A stretch of 64,000 nt of DNA. Origin: Punctularia strigosozonata HHB-11173 SS5 (taxonomy: Eukaryota > Basidiomycota > Agaricomycetes > Corticiales > Punctulariaceae). Below are positions 34,469-45,241 of the stretch, piece after piece; positions within the stretch are counted from its first letter, which is position 1; every line of letters starts with the position of its first letter. Both the position numbers and the translations under genes were made by a program. The notes under the pieces were generated by a model. It was given only the letters and a program-made list of their open reading frames with translations. It was not told the DNA's origin and ran no database searches. Location: NCBI RefSeq assembly GCF_000264995.1, contig NW_006767435.1, positions 1,632,073 through 1,696,072 of the forward strand, read 5' to 3'.

Positions 34469-36577
34469 ATGAAGCGTGCCAGCGAGAAGCAGTTGACGCA
34501 GGACAACGCTGACGAAGATGATGTGGAGGTACGTGTGATTGCTACTTTACGTCTACAGCTTGTGAACGCTCCCGCACGCAGGAAGTAGCTCCCCCCGTCA
34601 CGGGCATACAAAGGGCAGACGAAACCGTCCTGGCCACCCGAAAGTCGGTACTCATTGTGGACGGTCTCTTTCATATACTGATGATTGTGAAGGATACGCG
34701 CCCTTCCTAAGCGCTTCGCGCAACCGGCTGCTGCAACTAATCCGGCGGCAACCAGCGGGTCAGAGGTGCGCATTGTCGTATAACGCATCAGAGACATGTG
34801 TTGACATCTTTAGAAGGCCCCTGCTGCTCCTCGGTTTAGTGGCTTTGCCGGCTTTGGGGTGCCTGCCGCCGCCGCAACTCCCTTCTCCTTCAAAGTTCCG
34901 GCTCCTCCTGCTACTACGAATGGCACAGACGCTGCAGCCCCGAGTGTCTCTACATCTGCCTCGACAGCGACCAAAACCTTTGCTTCGTTTCTGTCTGCTC
35001 CGACTGATCCTACACCTACTCTTCCACCACCTAACCCTGCATCTGCCTTCCCATCCACGTCCACCTCTGCATCTGCCACACCCGCATCCAGCACGAGTAC
35101 AAGCAAAGACGAAGAAGCCGCGCTCAAACTATATAAATCTCTGCGCGGTATCAACGTGTCTCTTCTATCCGCCATATCTAAGGCGGTAGAGAAGGACCCG
35201 TTCGCCGACATCAGCAACCTCCTCGAACAATACCGCCAATTCCGCGTGACCGCCCAAAAGGAGTACGACGAGAGGCCGAAGTCTGGGGATAGCCATCCAG
35301 CTTCAACAGCCCCGACGCCACCAGCACCTGCGGCCTCTACTTCCACTCCTGATGTTCAGCCGCCCAGCACATCCACGGCGATGCCTGCGCCACCGCCCAG
35401 TTTCACCGGCTTCTCCGCTTCCGCCAGCTCGAAGAGCGGCGAATCCTCCGATGCGCCCGCGCCCGCGGCCCCGGCGGCGCCTCCCAAATCTGCGTTCCCC
35501 GCCAGCACATCAACCGAAGGCTCCTCATCAGATGCACCTCCCAAACCACTCTTCCACTTTGCCGGAACATCCGGGCGGACCGAAGCACCTTTCACCTTCG
35601 GCAGTAAGGAAGCATCGAAGCCGCCGCCCTTCTTTGGCGTATCCTCAGACGCCGCCTCCAAGCCAAGCTTTTTCGGCTCGAACGGCGCGTCGACCTCGAC
35701 CGCCTTCGGCGGGGGCGCGCCACCGTCCGCCTTCACCTTTGGCAACAAGCCCGCGGATCCGGCGCCCGCCTTTGGCGTGACGAAAGACGGCGCGGCGGCG
35801 ACTTCCTCCCCCGACAACAAGCCCGCGTTCACGTTCGGCGCCGGCGCTGGCACGACCTTCGGTGGCTTCTCTCCGCCGAAGCCTATCGGTGGCGCGCTGG
35901 GCAACGCGGTTGGATTCGCGTTCGGAAGCCCGCCTAAGACGCCGGACGCGGACCCCAAGCCGCCAGCGTCGTCCGCGTTCGGCAATAGCGGGTTCAACTT
36001 TGCGCGGCCGCCTGACCCCGCGGCGGCGCCCAAAAGCGAGGATAAGGAGGGATCGGCGGAGGGTGCTGACGCAGGCGCCGGGGCGAGGGGCAACGCGGCG
36101 AAGCTGCTGGGGAACAACCCGCACGATGGAGAAGGAGCGGGAGAGGAGGACGAGGAGACTACGCACGCGATTAAGAGCAAGTTGTACAAGTTTGTGAAGC
36201 AGGAAGAAGAGTCCAGCTGGACGGACATGGGCGTCGGCATATTGAGGCTGAAGAAGCACAAGGAGACGGGGGTGAGGCGGGTGCTGATGCGGAACAGCAG
36301 TACGGGCAAGGTCCTCGTCGTACGTATCCTTTCACATCTTCCATATTCGGTGTTGTTCTCTGTGCTCATGTACCTGCTCTCGCAACAGAACTTCAAGCTG
36401 CATTCCGGCCTGAAGCCTACATTGGCGGAGAAGGAGAAGGTGGTAGCGTTTGTTGGACCAAATGGATCGGGTGCGGCGTCCTTCAAGATTCGCTTGAAGA
36501 CGTTAGAGCAGGCAGCGGAACTCAAGGAGGCGATGGACCGGGAAATCGCCTTCGTCAAAGGCGGTACGGAGAAATAG
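34469..36577 (+). CDS. NUP50: Nucleoporin NUP50/Nup2-like with Ran-binding domain
   Basis: Mobile nuclear-basket nucleoporin that helps importin recycling through importin-alpha and Ran. Five exons: 34469-34528, 34582-34643, 34693-34765, 34814-36319 and 36389-36577, total 1890 nt (629 aa). The N-terminus MKRASEKQLTQDNADEDD is the NUP50 importin-alpha-binding signature, and ETVLATRKIRALPKRF follows. The middle has FSGFAGFG, the helix EEAALKLYKSLRGINVSLL and many FG repeats (FTFG, FFGV, FAFG). The C-terminal RanBP1 fold has SKLYKFVKQEEESSWTDMG, LRLKKHKETGVRRVLMRN and FKLHSGLKPTL. The last intron (36320-36388, 69 nt) is stopless and in frame, so an ORF call reads through it. GC is high in the repeat region, producing a 400-codon antisense shadow ORF. 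Confidence 0.92.
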
Positions 36578-36898
36578 TCCCGAGGATCTAGCCTTCAGCC
36601 CCGTGTCAGTGGTCGTGCGGCACACCTTAGCTCTCTCATCGCATACTTTCTGCTAGTAACATGCTGTATCATTCCGCACATTTGCTGCTTTAGTCGTTCG
36701 GTGCACTCGAATCGCTCCCCCGACATTCAGTTACAGAGACCGTAGCCTCCGCTAGCACCCATGCTGCATTCGGTCCCGCATGATTGTAGAACGTAGCATC
36801 ATCCACGACTGCCTGACTGATCCGTATTCCTTCCATTATTATATTGACTGCGAGATAGAGGCGTAATATTTTCCACGAGCCTCAGGTCATACAGAGTA
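36578..36898. other. Convergent 3' intergenic region
   Basis: 321 bp between the stops of NUP50 (+) and the TBC gene (-). No coding signal was seen. Confidence 0.6.
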
Positions 36899-39035
36899 TC
36901 ACCTGCGGCCGAAATGGCTGTCTGCGTCCTGCCAGATCCAGCTGAGCTCGAACGCCTTGCTGAGCAAGAGTTCCATGTCGTGGTCTGTCCAATCCTGCGT
37001 CGGCAAGGATTGTAGGAACATGATTATGCCCTGCATGCCCATATCAGTACAATCCTGTTCAGCCGAAAAGGATGCGTACTTGGAAATCCATTCGCTGCAG
37101 CTTTTCGCTCCAGTGCGTGAGGAAAGCACAGCACACGTAGAGGTGGAATTGAGAAAACGCGTCCGGACCCTCTGACTATGGGACGCGAACACATGAAAGG
37201 GTTGCTCGTGAGCAAACCGTGAGAGCAATAAGAACACACGCCTCACCAGGTATGTGTCCCACATGCGAATCGTGTTCTTGACGCTGATCTCACGCATGAG
37301 GAGGCAATTCATCCACCGGAAGGCAAACTGCATGAACTCTACATTCTGCGAGTGCAGATGATTGAATAGCAATGCTGTACCACTAGAATAAATATTCTGC
37401 CGCGATACTAAAAAACAGATGAGCGTACGATCGATCCTCGCCACCAGTTCGGCCATGCGCTTCATGCTTCTCTGAATGCCTGGCTGGCCAGCGATGTAGT
37501 TATCTTGGATACCGTCCAAGAGTCTCGACAGACACCAGAATGAATCGGCTTCGATTGCTTCGAGGACGTGGGGCGGGAGGAGGGCCGGATCGAAGTCTTC
37601 TGGGTCCGAGTCTGATGATAGCAAGGATGAGTATATCAACGATATGGTTCCGATGGTGCTCACCGATGTAAGCTGATAGGAAGACTTGGAAAAACGGAGT
37701 AACGAGATCGTTGATACCCTGTACGTAACCACTGGCTGGATGACGGATCGCCCACACGTACAATATCCTCTCGAGGCTCTGTGATGAGATTCAAGGTCGA
37801 TACCATGTCAACGTATATGCAGTGTATGCTAACTCTTTGAGCGGACTCTCGCATCCACAGACGCACACCCGGTCGCGTCCTGGGTACGTCAATTTCGATC
37901 TGATGCCATATTTGCTGGTCGAGCGAGTCACGGCCGCGAGCAAAGGTGAGGGAGACGAGTGACTGATATTCGGAACGTTTACGGGCGAGAGAGGCAAGAC
38001 GATTGGAGGATGGGAGGGAGAAGTATCCCTGCACACGAGAAGGTTAACATGTAGATTAGGATGATATGAAAAGAGACTGACTAGGAGGAGAGGCCAGGCT
38101 ATGGGGCGAAGGTCTTCGGGTATCCCTCCCCAAGACTGCTTGCGAAGTTGCGCTGAATAAAAAAACTGGATTTAGAAGGGAACCGAGAGGCAAGACGAGA
38201 TCAGACGTACCCATGTCGACATCGTCGGCAGTTATGCACTCCACGAACTTGCGCCGCTTGCTAGACCGTATGCTCCGTTCTCTCGCCACTTTCGCTGGAC
38301 TGTCGGGTGAACGCGTCCTGGATCTCTGTCTGTCTGGCTCGTCGTCACGGTCTACTCTTCCAGTGCGAAACTTCGAGGTAACGAGACGCATAGGATCTAC
38401 ATATCATGCGGCATGTAGGTCTTCTGACATGATGCGCAAAAATGAGAGCAAGTACCAGTGACGATTGCGTCCGCATCTGCACGGATGGAGGCGGTCATGG
38501 CGTCGTGATCTTGTCGTGGTTTGGTGTGCGCGTGGTGAGCAGAGGAGGACGTGCCGGGTTCGGGGTCCAATTCCCCGACGACCATGTCGTCTACGTCTTG
38601 TTCGTGTTGGGGTTCGCGGGGGTGGGCATCTCCAGGTTCGGGGTGGTCGTGGCTTTTACGATCGGGAGACTTGCGGACGATGGTCCAACCGGCTTTGATC
38701 GCGGGCGGAACGGCACCTTCAGGAGTCCCATTCCGCGGGTATGAGCTCGGGCTCGGGGCGGTGATGTGGGTGTAGCTCAGTGCCAGAGAAGTGGCCGAGC
38801 TCTTCTTCCCCTGGTTGATTGGTTTGGGTGCCGAGCCAGCCGCCGCAGGGCCGGACGGAGCGGGGATCGCAGGTGAGGTCGTTGCCAACGGGCGCTGCAG
38901 CGAGCGGGTGTCCTCCTCGTCGGACGCGCTGTCCCAGGCGTCGTCCTCTGCCCAGTCGACCTTTGCGTACGAGCCGAAGTAGCTGCTGGGACGCATCCCA
39001 AGATGCGGGCGTGCGGGCGGCGGTCGCGCGGCCAT
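36899..39035 (-). CDS. GYP1: TBC-domain Rab GTPase-activating protein (Gyp1/TBC1D22-like)
   Basis: Accelerates GTP hydrolysis on Rab GTPases, by homology Ypt1/Rab1 at the Golgi. It starts MAARPPPARPHLG, has an acidic segment (KVDWAEDDAWDSASDEEDT) and a long disordered region, then the TBC domain in several exons: SWGGIPEDLRPIAWPLLL, the IEIDVPRTRPG arginine-finger motif (IxxDxxR), VQGINDL with the catalytic Gln (YxQG), EADSFWCLSRLLDG and QNVEFMQFAFRWMNCLLMRE. It ends WTDHDMELLLSKAFELSWIW and DADSHFGRR. Both catalytic residues are present. Introns are short; I did not fix the weaker middle junctions. A Gyp1/TBC1D22 assignment fits the SIKNTIRMWDTYL-type helix (here SVKNTIRMWDTYL). Confidence 0.88.
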
Positions 39036-39383
39036 CCTGAGTGGACGGTGGATTCAATAGGCAGAATTGATCTTGATCTTTCCGCCGTCCTCCATCTCTG
39101 CCTCATGACTTCTCTTCCTTGGCCAAACCCGACCATTGTCCTCTATGGTTACTCTGCGCACCCTGCCGTCAATTCCTTGCCCTCTCATCGCATTTGCATC
39201 CGCCACTCGTTCGCCCACGACGCAGGGCAGACACGGACGCGACACGACAACAGCTAGCTAAGCGCGATGTGCCCGGCATCGAAATTTATGTCACACTGGG
39301 CCTGTGGACGGATATGGGTGTTCATATATAAATACAACTTGTTGGAGCTGCCACCTCTGAAACATAGTTGAGCTCCTCCTACC
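39036..39383. other. Intergenic; no gene seen
   Basis: About 350 bp between the TBC gene start and the P450 pseudogene. It should contain the promoter of the TBC gene and the former promoter of the P450. No coding signal. Confidence 0.5.
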
Positions 39384-40898
39384 ATGCTGTCGCCCCTTGA
39401 GATGCTGGGCATTATCGCGGCGTTCGCGCCCGTGCTCATACGGTACCACCGTTCCTGCCTCCGGCTTTCATACCCACCCGGTCCTCCTAGACAGATGTTC
39501 ATCGGTACTCTCATCTTCTTCTCCAAGATGACGGGTCTCGTAGTACGCCATCATCAGGCAATTTACGCCAGGTCCCAAAATTGTCGCCGTGGTTAACCTG
39601 GACCGAGTAGGCTAAGGATTATGGACCCATCATACGCTTGCGCTTCCTATCGAAGTACATCATCATCCTATCGTCCGCGCAAGCCGTGTTCGACCTCTTG
39701 GATAAACGCGCGGAGATACACTCTGGACAACGGACATCCATTCTCTATTTTGAGATGCTGGGGCGCGAACTTTAACTGTTCTACGTGTCGGATCCCCATC
39801 CGAGGTTCAAGCCTTACCGGAAACTCCTCACACTCACCATGAACCCTCGCGCCATCGTGGCATACAGGGAGTTGCAGCACAAGGAAGCCCTCGGATTGTT
39901 GCGACGACTCACGGTCTCCCCCGACGGATGTCCTATGGATAATCCCTGCAAGAGGAAGGCGAAGAACCGATGATCGGTATCATAAGGAACCTTTCGAGGT
40001 CGCTGGTGAGGCAGGTGAGACAGGAAGCTGGATGGTGGACATGATACCGACCCTACGATACGTTCCGGAATGGGTGCCCGGTACTGGATGGAAGAAGTTG
40101 GGAAAAGAATGGAGGCGCAAGATGGACGAGTGTTCTCTTGTACCTTTCCGAAGGTACAAGAGTCGAATCGTGAGCCAGTGTCCATTCCTCCGCAAGGTCC
40201 AGCAGCTGACGCTGGACATTTCCAGGCTGAGGGCACATACATCCCGTGTTTCGTATCAAGCTGCCTCCTATCTGAAGATGGTCACGAATTGGATGCCGAG
40301 GAAGAGAGTACCGTAAGGTGGGCCGCTGATGCGCTCTTCGCAGGCGCCGCCGATACGGTGAGCTATTTGCTCTCATTGGTTTCGCATATACTCATCCTGC
40401 GCTCTGTTCGTATGCATAAAGATTGTCGCTGCTATGGGTACATTCATTCTCGCTATGCTCCTGCATCCTTCTATCCGACCCCGTGCTCAAGCTGGGATCG
40501 ATGCTGTTATTGGCGGATGTGGAGAGCGCTTCCGACGCTAAGCGACAAGGATAGTATGACGTATGGGCAGGCTGCGATGAAGGAGGTATACAGATGGAAG
40601 CCAGCATCACCTATCGGCCTGCCACACATGACCTCCAGCGACGACATACATCAGGCTTATTCAATTCCCAAGAAACCAATCGTATTAGCGAACATCTGGT
40701 GATCCGCAATTACGCCCTCCGTGAAAGCCTAGTAATGACCATTGAATGTTCGCTCGAATAAGGCAGCCGGTGTTATCAGGTGAGCGCAACATCATGCCGC
40801 TTCGAATCGCGGCGCTGAGACTTCGATACAGTCGCCCCAAGCCATTCAAATGTCAATTCGTGCTAAAATCTAGCTCAGCAAAGTGGCTGTCGGACTAG
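39384..40898 (+). pseudogene. Cytochrome P450 pseudogene, copy 1 of a tandem array
   Basis: It aligns by eye to the intact copy at 41570-43361. Exon 1 is conserved (MLSPLEMLGIIAAFAPVLI, YPPGPPRQMFIG). Exon 2 carries two nonsense changes: the conserved EWTK becomes GAG-TAG, and ELELF has become EL-stop-LF. An internal deletion follows near 39950-39980. The SCLLSEDGHELDAEEE and DALFAGAADT exons are recognisable, and the ExxR exon reads MKEVYRWKPAS. The exon with the heme-binding Cys loop is gone, so after the ANIW exon the sequence passes almost directly to the last exon (PKPFKCQFVL, then SSSAKWLSD). Two stops plus loss of the heme ligand make it inactive. Confidence 0.9.
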
Positions 40899-41569
40899 GG
40901 CAAGCGGGAAGTTGAAGTTCGTGGTGTATGGCGGAATGTCGGTGAAGTGATGGCGAATACAATACGTCTAAGTTGTCCTGCAATATGCTGTACATTGCCT
41001 TTTGCCATCCTAGTTTTCCCCTCCCTGTCGTCCTTGTCCGGCGCGACTCTCGTTCTCTGACATTATGCAGTGTGCGTCAAGGCCAACGCATGGTACACGC
41101 CAAGCATATCGAGGCCGCTGAGCTTGAGGCACCGGATACTTATGGCGAAGAGCAACTCTATCGAAAAACTTCCAGAAAGTGGTACCGATCCTTTGGATCC
41201 ACATACTTCGTAAACAATTCTCGAGTATACATGCGAGAAAACGATAAGGTCATCTCATTGAGACAGAAGGCCTGGGAAACGCGGCTCTGGAGGGAGGGTA
41301 GGCTGGCCTTACGCCTCTTGTCTCTGCTTCGAGTTCGACGGCTCTCATCCATAGACTGTGCGGTCGATTATTGGCTCTGCAGCCCACTCGAACCCCGTGT
41401 GTACGCACCCACGACGCAATAACGAATGCTATGAGAGAAGTTCGCTGAGCACAATGCAAACCGCGAACTCTATGTCCTGCGCGCGGATGCCATATGGGCA
41501 TCGTGCTCATATACTCAAACCCCATAGCTATCGCTGTCATCTATGGACCCTAGATCAACTCTTCCCGCC
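40899..41569. other. Spacer between P450 copies; nothing identified
   Basis: 670 bp with a 149-codon forward ORF (40973-41422) lacking any recognisable motif. It probably contains the promoter of the intact copy. Confidence 0.45.
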
Positions 41570-43361
41570 ATGATATCGTCTTCGGAGATACTGGGTATCA
41601 TCGTGGCATTTGCGCCCGTACTTGTGTGGTATCGCCGTTCCTACAAACGGCTCCCGTACCCGCCTGGACCTCCTCGGCATATGTTGATCGGTATGTGCCA
41701 TCTGCTCTCTCAGACGACTCTGCCGCTGAAGACAGTCGTCTCTAGGTAACCTGCGCCAAGTTCCCAAATCCCACCCCTGGTTAACTTGGACTGAATGGAC
41801 AAAGGTTTTCGGGCCCGTCATATGTTTACGCGTCTTCTCGAGGACCATTATCATTCTGTCCTCCGCGCAGACCGTCTCTGACCTTCTGGACAATCGATCG
41901 GAAATATACTCTGGTCGGCCGTCGTCCGTGTTCTACTGCGAAATGATAGGACGCGAACTGGAGCTGTTCTCAATATCGGACACACACCCTAGGTTCAAGC
42001 CCTACCGCAAACTCCTCACTGCCACCCTGAACTCTCGTACCGTCGTCAAGTATAGGGAACTCCCGCAAAAGGAGGCTCTCGTGTTGATGCGACGGATCGC
42101 CGTCTCTCCCGACGAATGGCTTCGACACGTTCGCCGAGACGCAGCCGCCATTGCTCTCCTCCTCGCCTACGGATATCCACTACAGGAAGAAGGAGAAGAC
42201 CCGATGATGGACGTAATAGAAGAGGCTGGCAATATCGCGAGCCAGGCAGGTCAAACCGGAAGGTGGATGGTCGACGTGATCCCTGCTTTACGATACGTAC
42301 CGGACTGGGTACCTGGGGCAGAATGGAAAAAGGTGGCAAAGGAATGGAGGCACAAGATGGTCCAGTTCTCGCTCGTGCCGTTTCAGAGGTGCAAGGACGA
42401 AATCGTGAGTCAGGTCTTTGATTCTCCATTTGCGCTAAGATGAAGATCGACACTGATAGGCCAAGGGGACGTACAACCCTTGCTTCGTATCGAGTTGCCT
42501 CTTACCCGAGGACGGTCATGAAATGGATGAGGAGGAGGAAAACACCGTCCGGTGGGCCGCTGACGCGCTCTTCGCAGGTGCCGCTGATACGGTAAGCTCT
42601 TCATCTCGTGGATCTAGCTTGTTCTACTATACGCTGCCGTACGTTTAGACCGTCGCGCCCATCGGAACATTTGTTCTCGCCATGCTCCTGAATCCTTCTA
42701 TCCAAGCTCACGCGCAAGCCGAGATTGATGCTGCCATCGGCGGATGTGGAGAACGATTGCCAACGCTGGCCGATAAAGATGACATGCCGTATGTGCAAGC
42801 TGTGATCAAAGAACTGTACAGATGGAAGCCACCTGCTCCTATTGGTCTACCGCATATGGCCCTCGAAGATGACATATACAAGAAATATTCGATCCCCAAG
42901 GGCTCGGTCGTGTTTGCCAATATCTGGTGAGCCTCAACTATGTCCTCTAAATACGCAACGGCGTCATTCATCACTGAATGCTCGTTCACACAGGGCGATT
43001 ATGCGAGACGAAACGATGTATCCCGATCCGGAAACATTCAACCCCGACCGTTTCCTCGGCGACAATGCTCAGCCAGACAGTAAGAAGTTTGCGTTCGGAT
43101 TCGGTCGGCGTTCGTGCCCTGGAATGCATTTCGCCGAAGCATCGGTATTCCTGAACATCACGTACATGTTGGCCAGTTTTGTTATCAAGCCGACGTCCGA
43201 AGGAGAATATCTCAAGTATGCCTACACGGCGAATCTCGTCAGGTGAGAGAAGCTCTCGTGATCGTGTCGTTCGTCGACTGAGACCGGACTGTAGTCGTCC
43301 AGAACCGTTCAAGTGTCAATTCGTGCCGAGGCCTGGCGCAGCAAAGTGGCTGTCGGACTAG
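41570..43361 (+). CDS. Cytochrome P450, copy 2 (intact)
   Basis: Microsomal heme-thiolate monooxygenase. Its similarity type is the one often annotated as O-methylsterigmatocystin oxidoreductase-like in basidiomycetes; the substrate is unknown. Six exons: 41570-41690, 41746-42404, 42460-42591, 42649-42926, 42994-43242 and 43295-43361, total 1506 nt (501 aa). N-terminal anchor ILGIIVAFAPVLVW, hinge YPPGPPR, helix I FAGAADTT, ExxR as KELYRW, FNPDRF, heme loop FAFGFGRRSCPGMHFA, and the end FVPRPGAAKWLSD. All key residues are present and every phase agrees. The start was chosen at MISSSEILG to match copy 1. It sits between a dead paralogue and a diverged paralogue. Confidence 0.9.
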
Positions 43362-45241
43362 CGATCCGGCGCAAGCACGATCCTGAAGGTTGCGGTACAT
43401 GATGTAATATGCATGCAGCCTGATAACACAGATCACCCATCGGAAGTCACCCCGCTGTGCGCTCGAAAATCGACGTAGGGCAAGTTATCGCCATTTGAGT
43501 TGGTATATTTCTGGACCTTGAGAGTGTATCAGCGATGGTGGCGAGCTTTCGGGATTGTCCTCTTGGTTCCCGCGTCACCGGGCCGACCTCGAGGCGGGCC
43601 TTCGCCAGTGCCATACCAAAGTAAGGAGGCGAAACTCCCATAGGATTCATGTAACACGTATATTCGTAGGCAGGTGGCGTAGATGAATTCTGCAGTATCT
43701 GCGTTGCTCTGGTCATCAGAATACGCGAATGACAACACTGCGCGGGAGTGGATAGCGACAGGTTGCCAGCAATTGAAGGAATGGCACTCGCGGGCAGCTC
43801 ACGGGCGTGATCGTTATCGGGTAGTGAGATGGTAACGAGAGTTTGATAGTAGAATTCTGCATGTTCCGAGGAGAGATTGCAAAGCGCATTATGCCCGTGA
43901 GATAACCGCATAAGTGCGGCGAATCAAACATTGAGCAGAGGGAGACTTCTGAGATGGCGGTATGATGGACGACGCTGGATCGTCGGGATACGGGGACAGG
44001 TTGGAGCAGCTGGAGAATTCCTGATCCGAATCGTGAATGGCGTTCGTGCTGCGAGACCATCCAGGAAGGCCGGATGCGTCTCGCGATGGCCTCCGGACCT
44101 GCATTTTCCATAAGATATCTGAGAGTAAAAAAGATCAGGGTAGCGAGCACATCAGGTGGTACAATTGTGGCATCATGGGTATCGCAATTGACGCCCTCTG
44201 CATAGGTGTACGGATGTCGATTTGCCCTTTGAAGGGGTCGGAAGCCTCTCAATCAGGTCGTCTTGGGTGCACTCAGCGCTCGTTCTACGGCAGGGCTTGC
44301 AGGCATCATGCAACGAGATCAGAGCTCTGACGATATCGCCCAGGGCGACCTGTTGTAGCTTCATTGAGGTAGTCGGTGACCTGTGCGTTCGGTTGGTTGT
44401 CAAGAACGGCGCGTGGGAAACCCCAGGTGCCGACGTTGCAACTGCTTACCTCCATACATCCTCTGGCCTCAGCGAACACCGACGGGCAAATTGAGCTTAC
44501 AATCTCCAGAAGAAGATTTTCCTTCAAATTGACCATCATCTGGGACGGCTTGCGGAGGAGGACGGGTGCCGTTTGCATACGAGCGGTAAAGGCTATACTC
44601 CAAGCGACATCATCGGCCTAGGGACACTGCATCAGGCACCGGTACTCCAAATCTTCAATTGCATGGAGGATCATGGTGGCTCCTCTGTGACCGCTTGTCC
44701 AGGTTGCCGATGCGGCCGTGCTGGTACCTCCCCGAACCGGAGCTAAATACGCTCTGGTTGAGGATCATATCACCGTTAGCCTGGTGGGTAACGGTCAACG
44801 GCGCCTCGGGTTTTGACTCCTAAAGTGGTCGGCAGGTGGTCGGTGCTCATGGATGAACAGATTCCGACTCATTGCCTGGAGAGTCGCGAAACGATCTCAC
44901 CATCCACCGGCTTCTATCACCGCTTTGGTCTCGGCTTTATCTGCTTATTTCTCCTGTGTCCCGAATGCCCCGAATCGCGAAGTCCGACCGCCCGCGTGTG
45001 CCCCCTGGCTTTTGCCTCCATCGCGACACAATCTGGGTTCTCAAGGCGCCCATTTTCGTACCTGCGTGCTTGGTGATATGAACCACGTGAATCGGCCTCT
45101 GAAACGGTGTTCTTCTCTGCTACTCGGATGGTTGACAGAAGCCCTCCGGCAATAGTAAAAGTGCTCAGCCCTCAGGGACCGGCGAAGCCAACCGCATATT
45201 TAGCGTCAGGCTTGGTTGCAGTTGTGTCGCCTCGCCTGAAG
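43362..45241. other. 1.9-kb spacer with unassigned minus-strand ORFs
   Basis: Several overlapping minus-strand ORFs occur (43447-43911, 43716-44252, 44173-44403, 44306-44578). One reads HAEFYYQTLVTISLPDNDHA, and another has the Cys-rich ISLHDACKPCRRTSAEC. They could be exons of one gene of about 1.1 kb, but I found no convincing splice chain or family. No P450 signal was found here. Confidence 0.3.

Noticed and set aside
35356-36558. A 400-codon open frame on the minus strand
   Set aside because: It is antisense to the GC-rich FG-repeat exon of NUP50; Pro/Ser/Ala/Gly composition mirrors the sense codons and no family motif appears.
39384-40898. Reading P450 copy 1 as a functional gene with unusual introns
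   Set aside because: Two nonsense codons fall inside conserved exon 2 and the heme exon is absent; no intron choice restores both.
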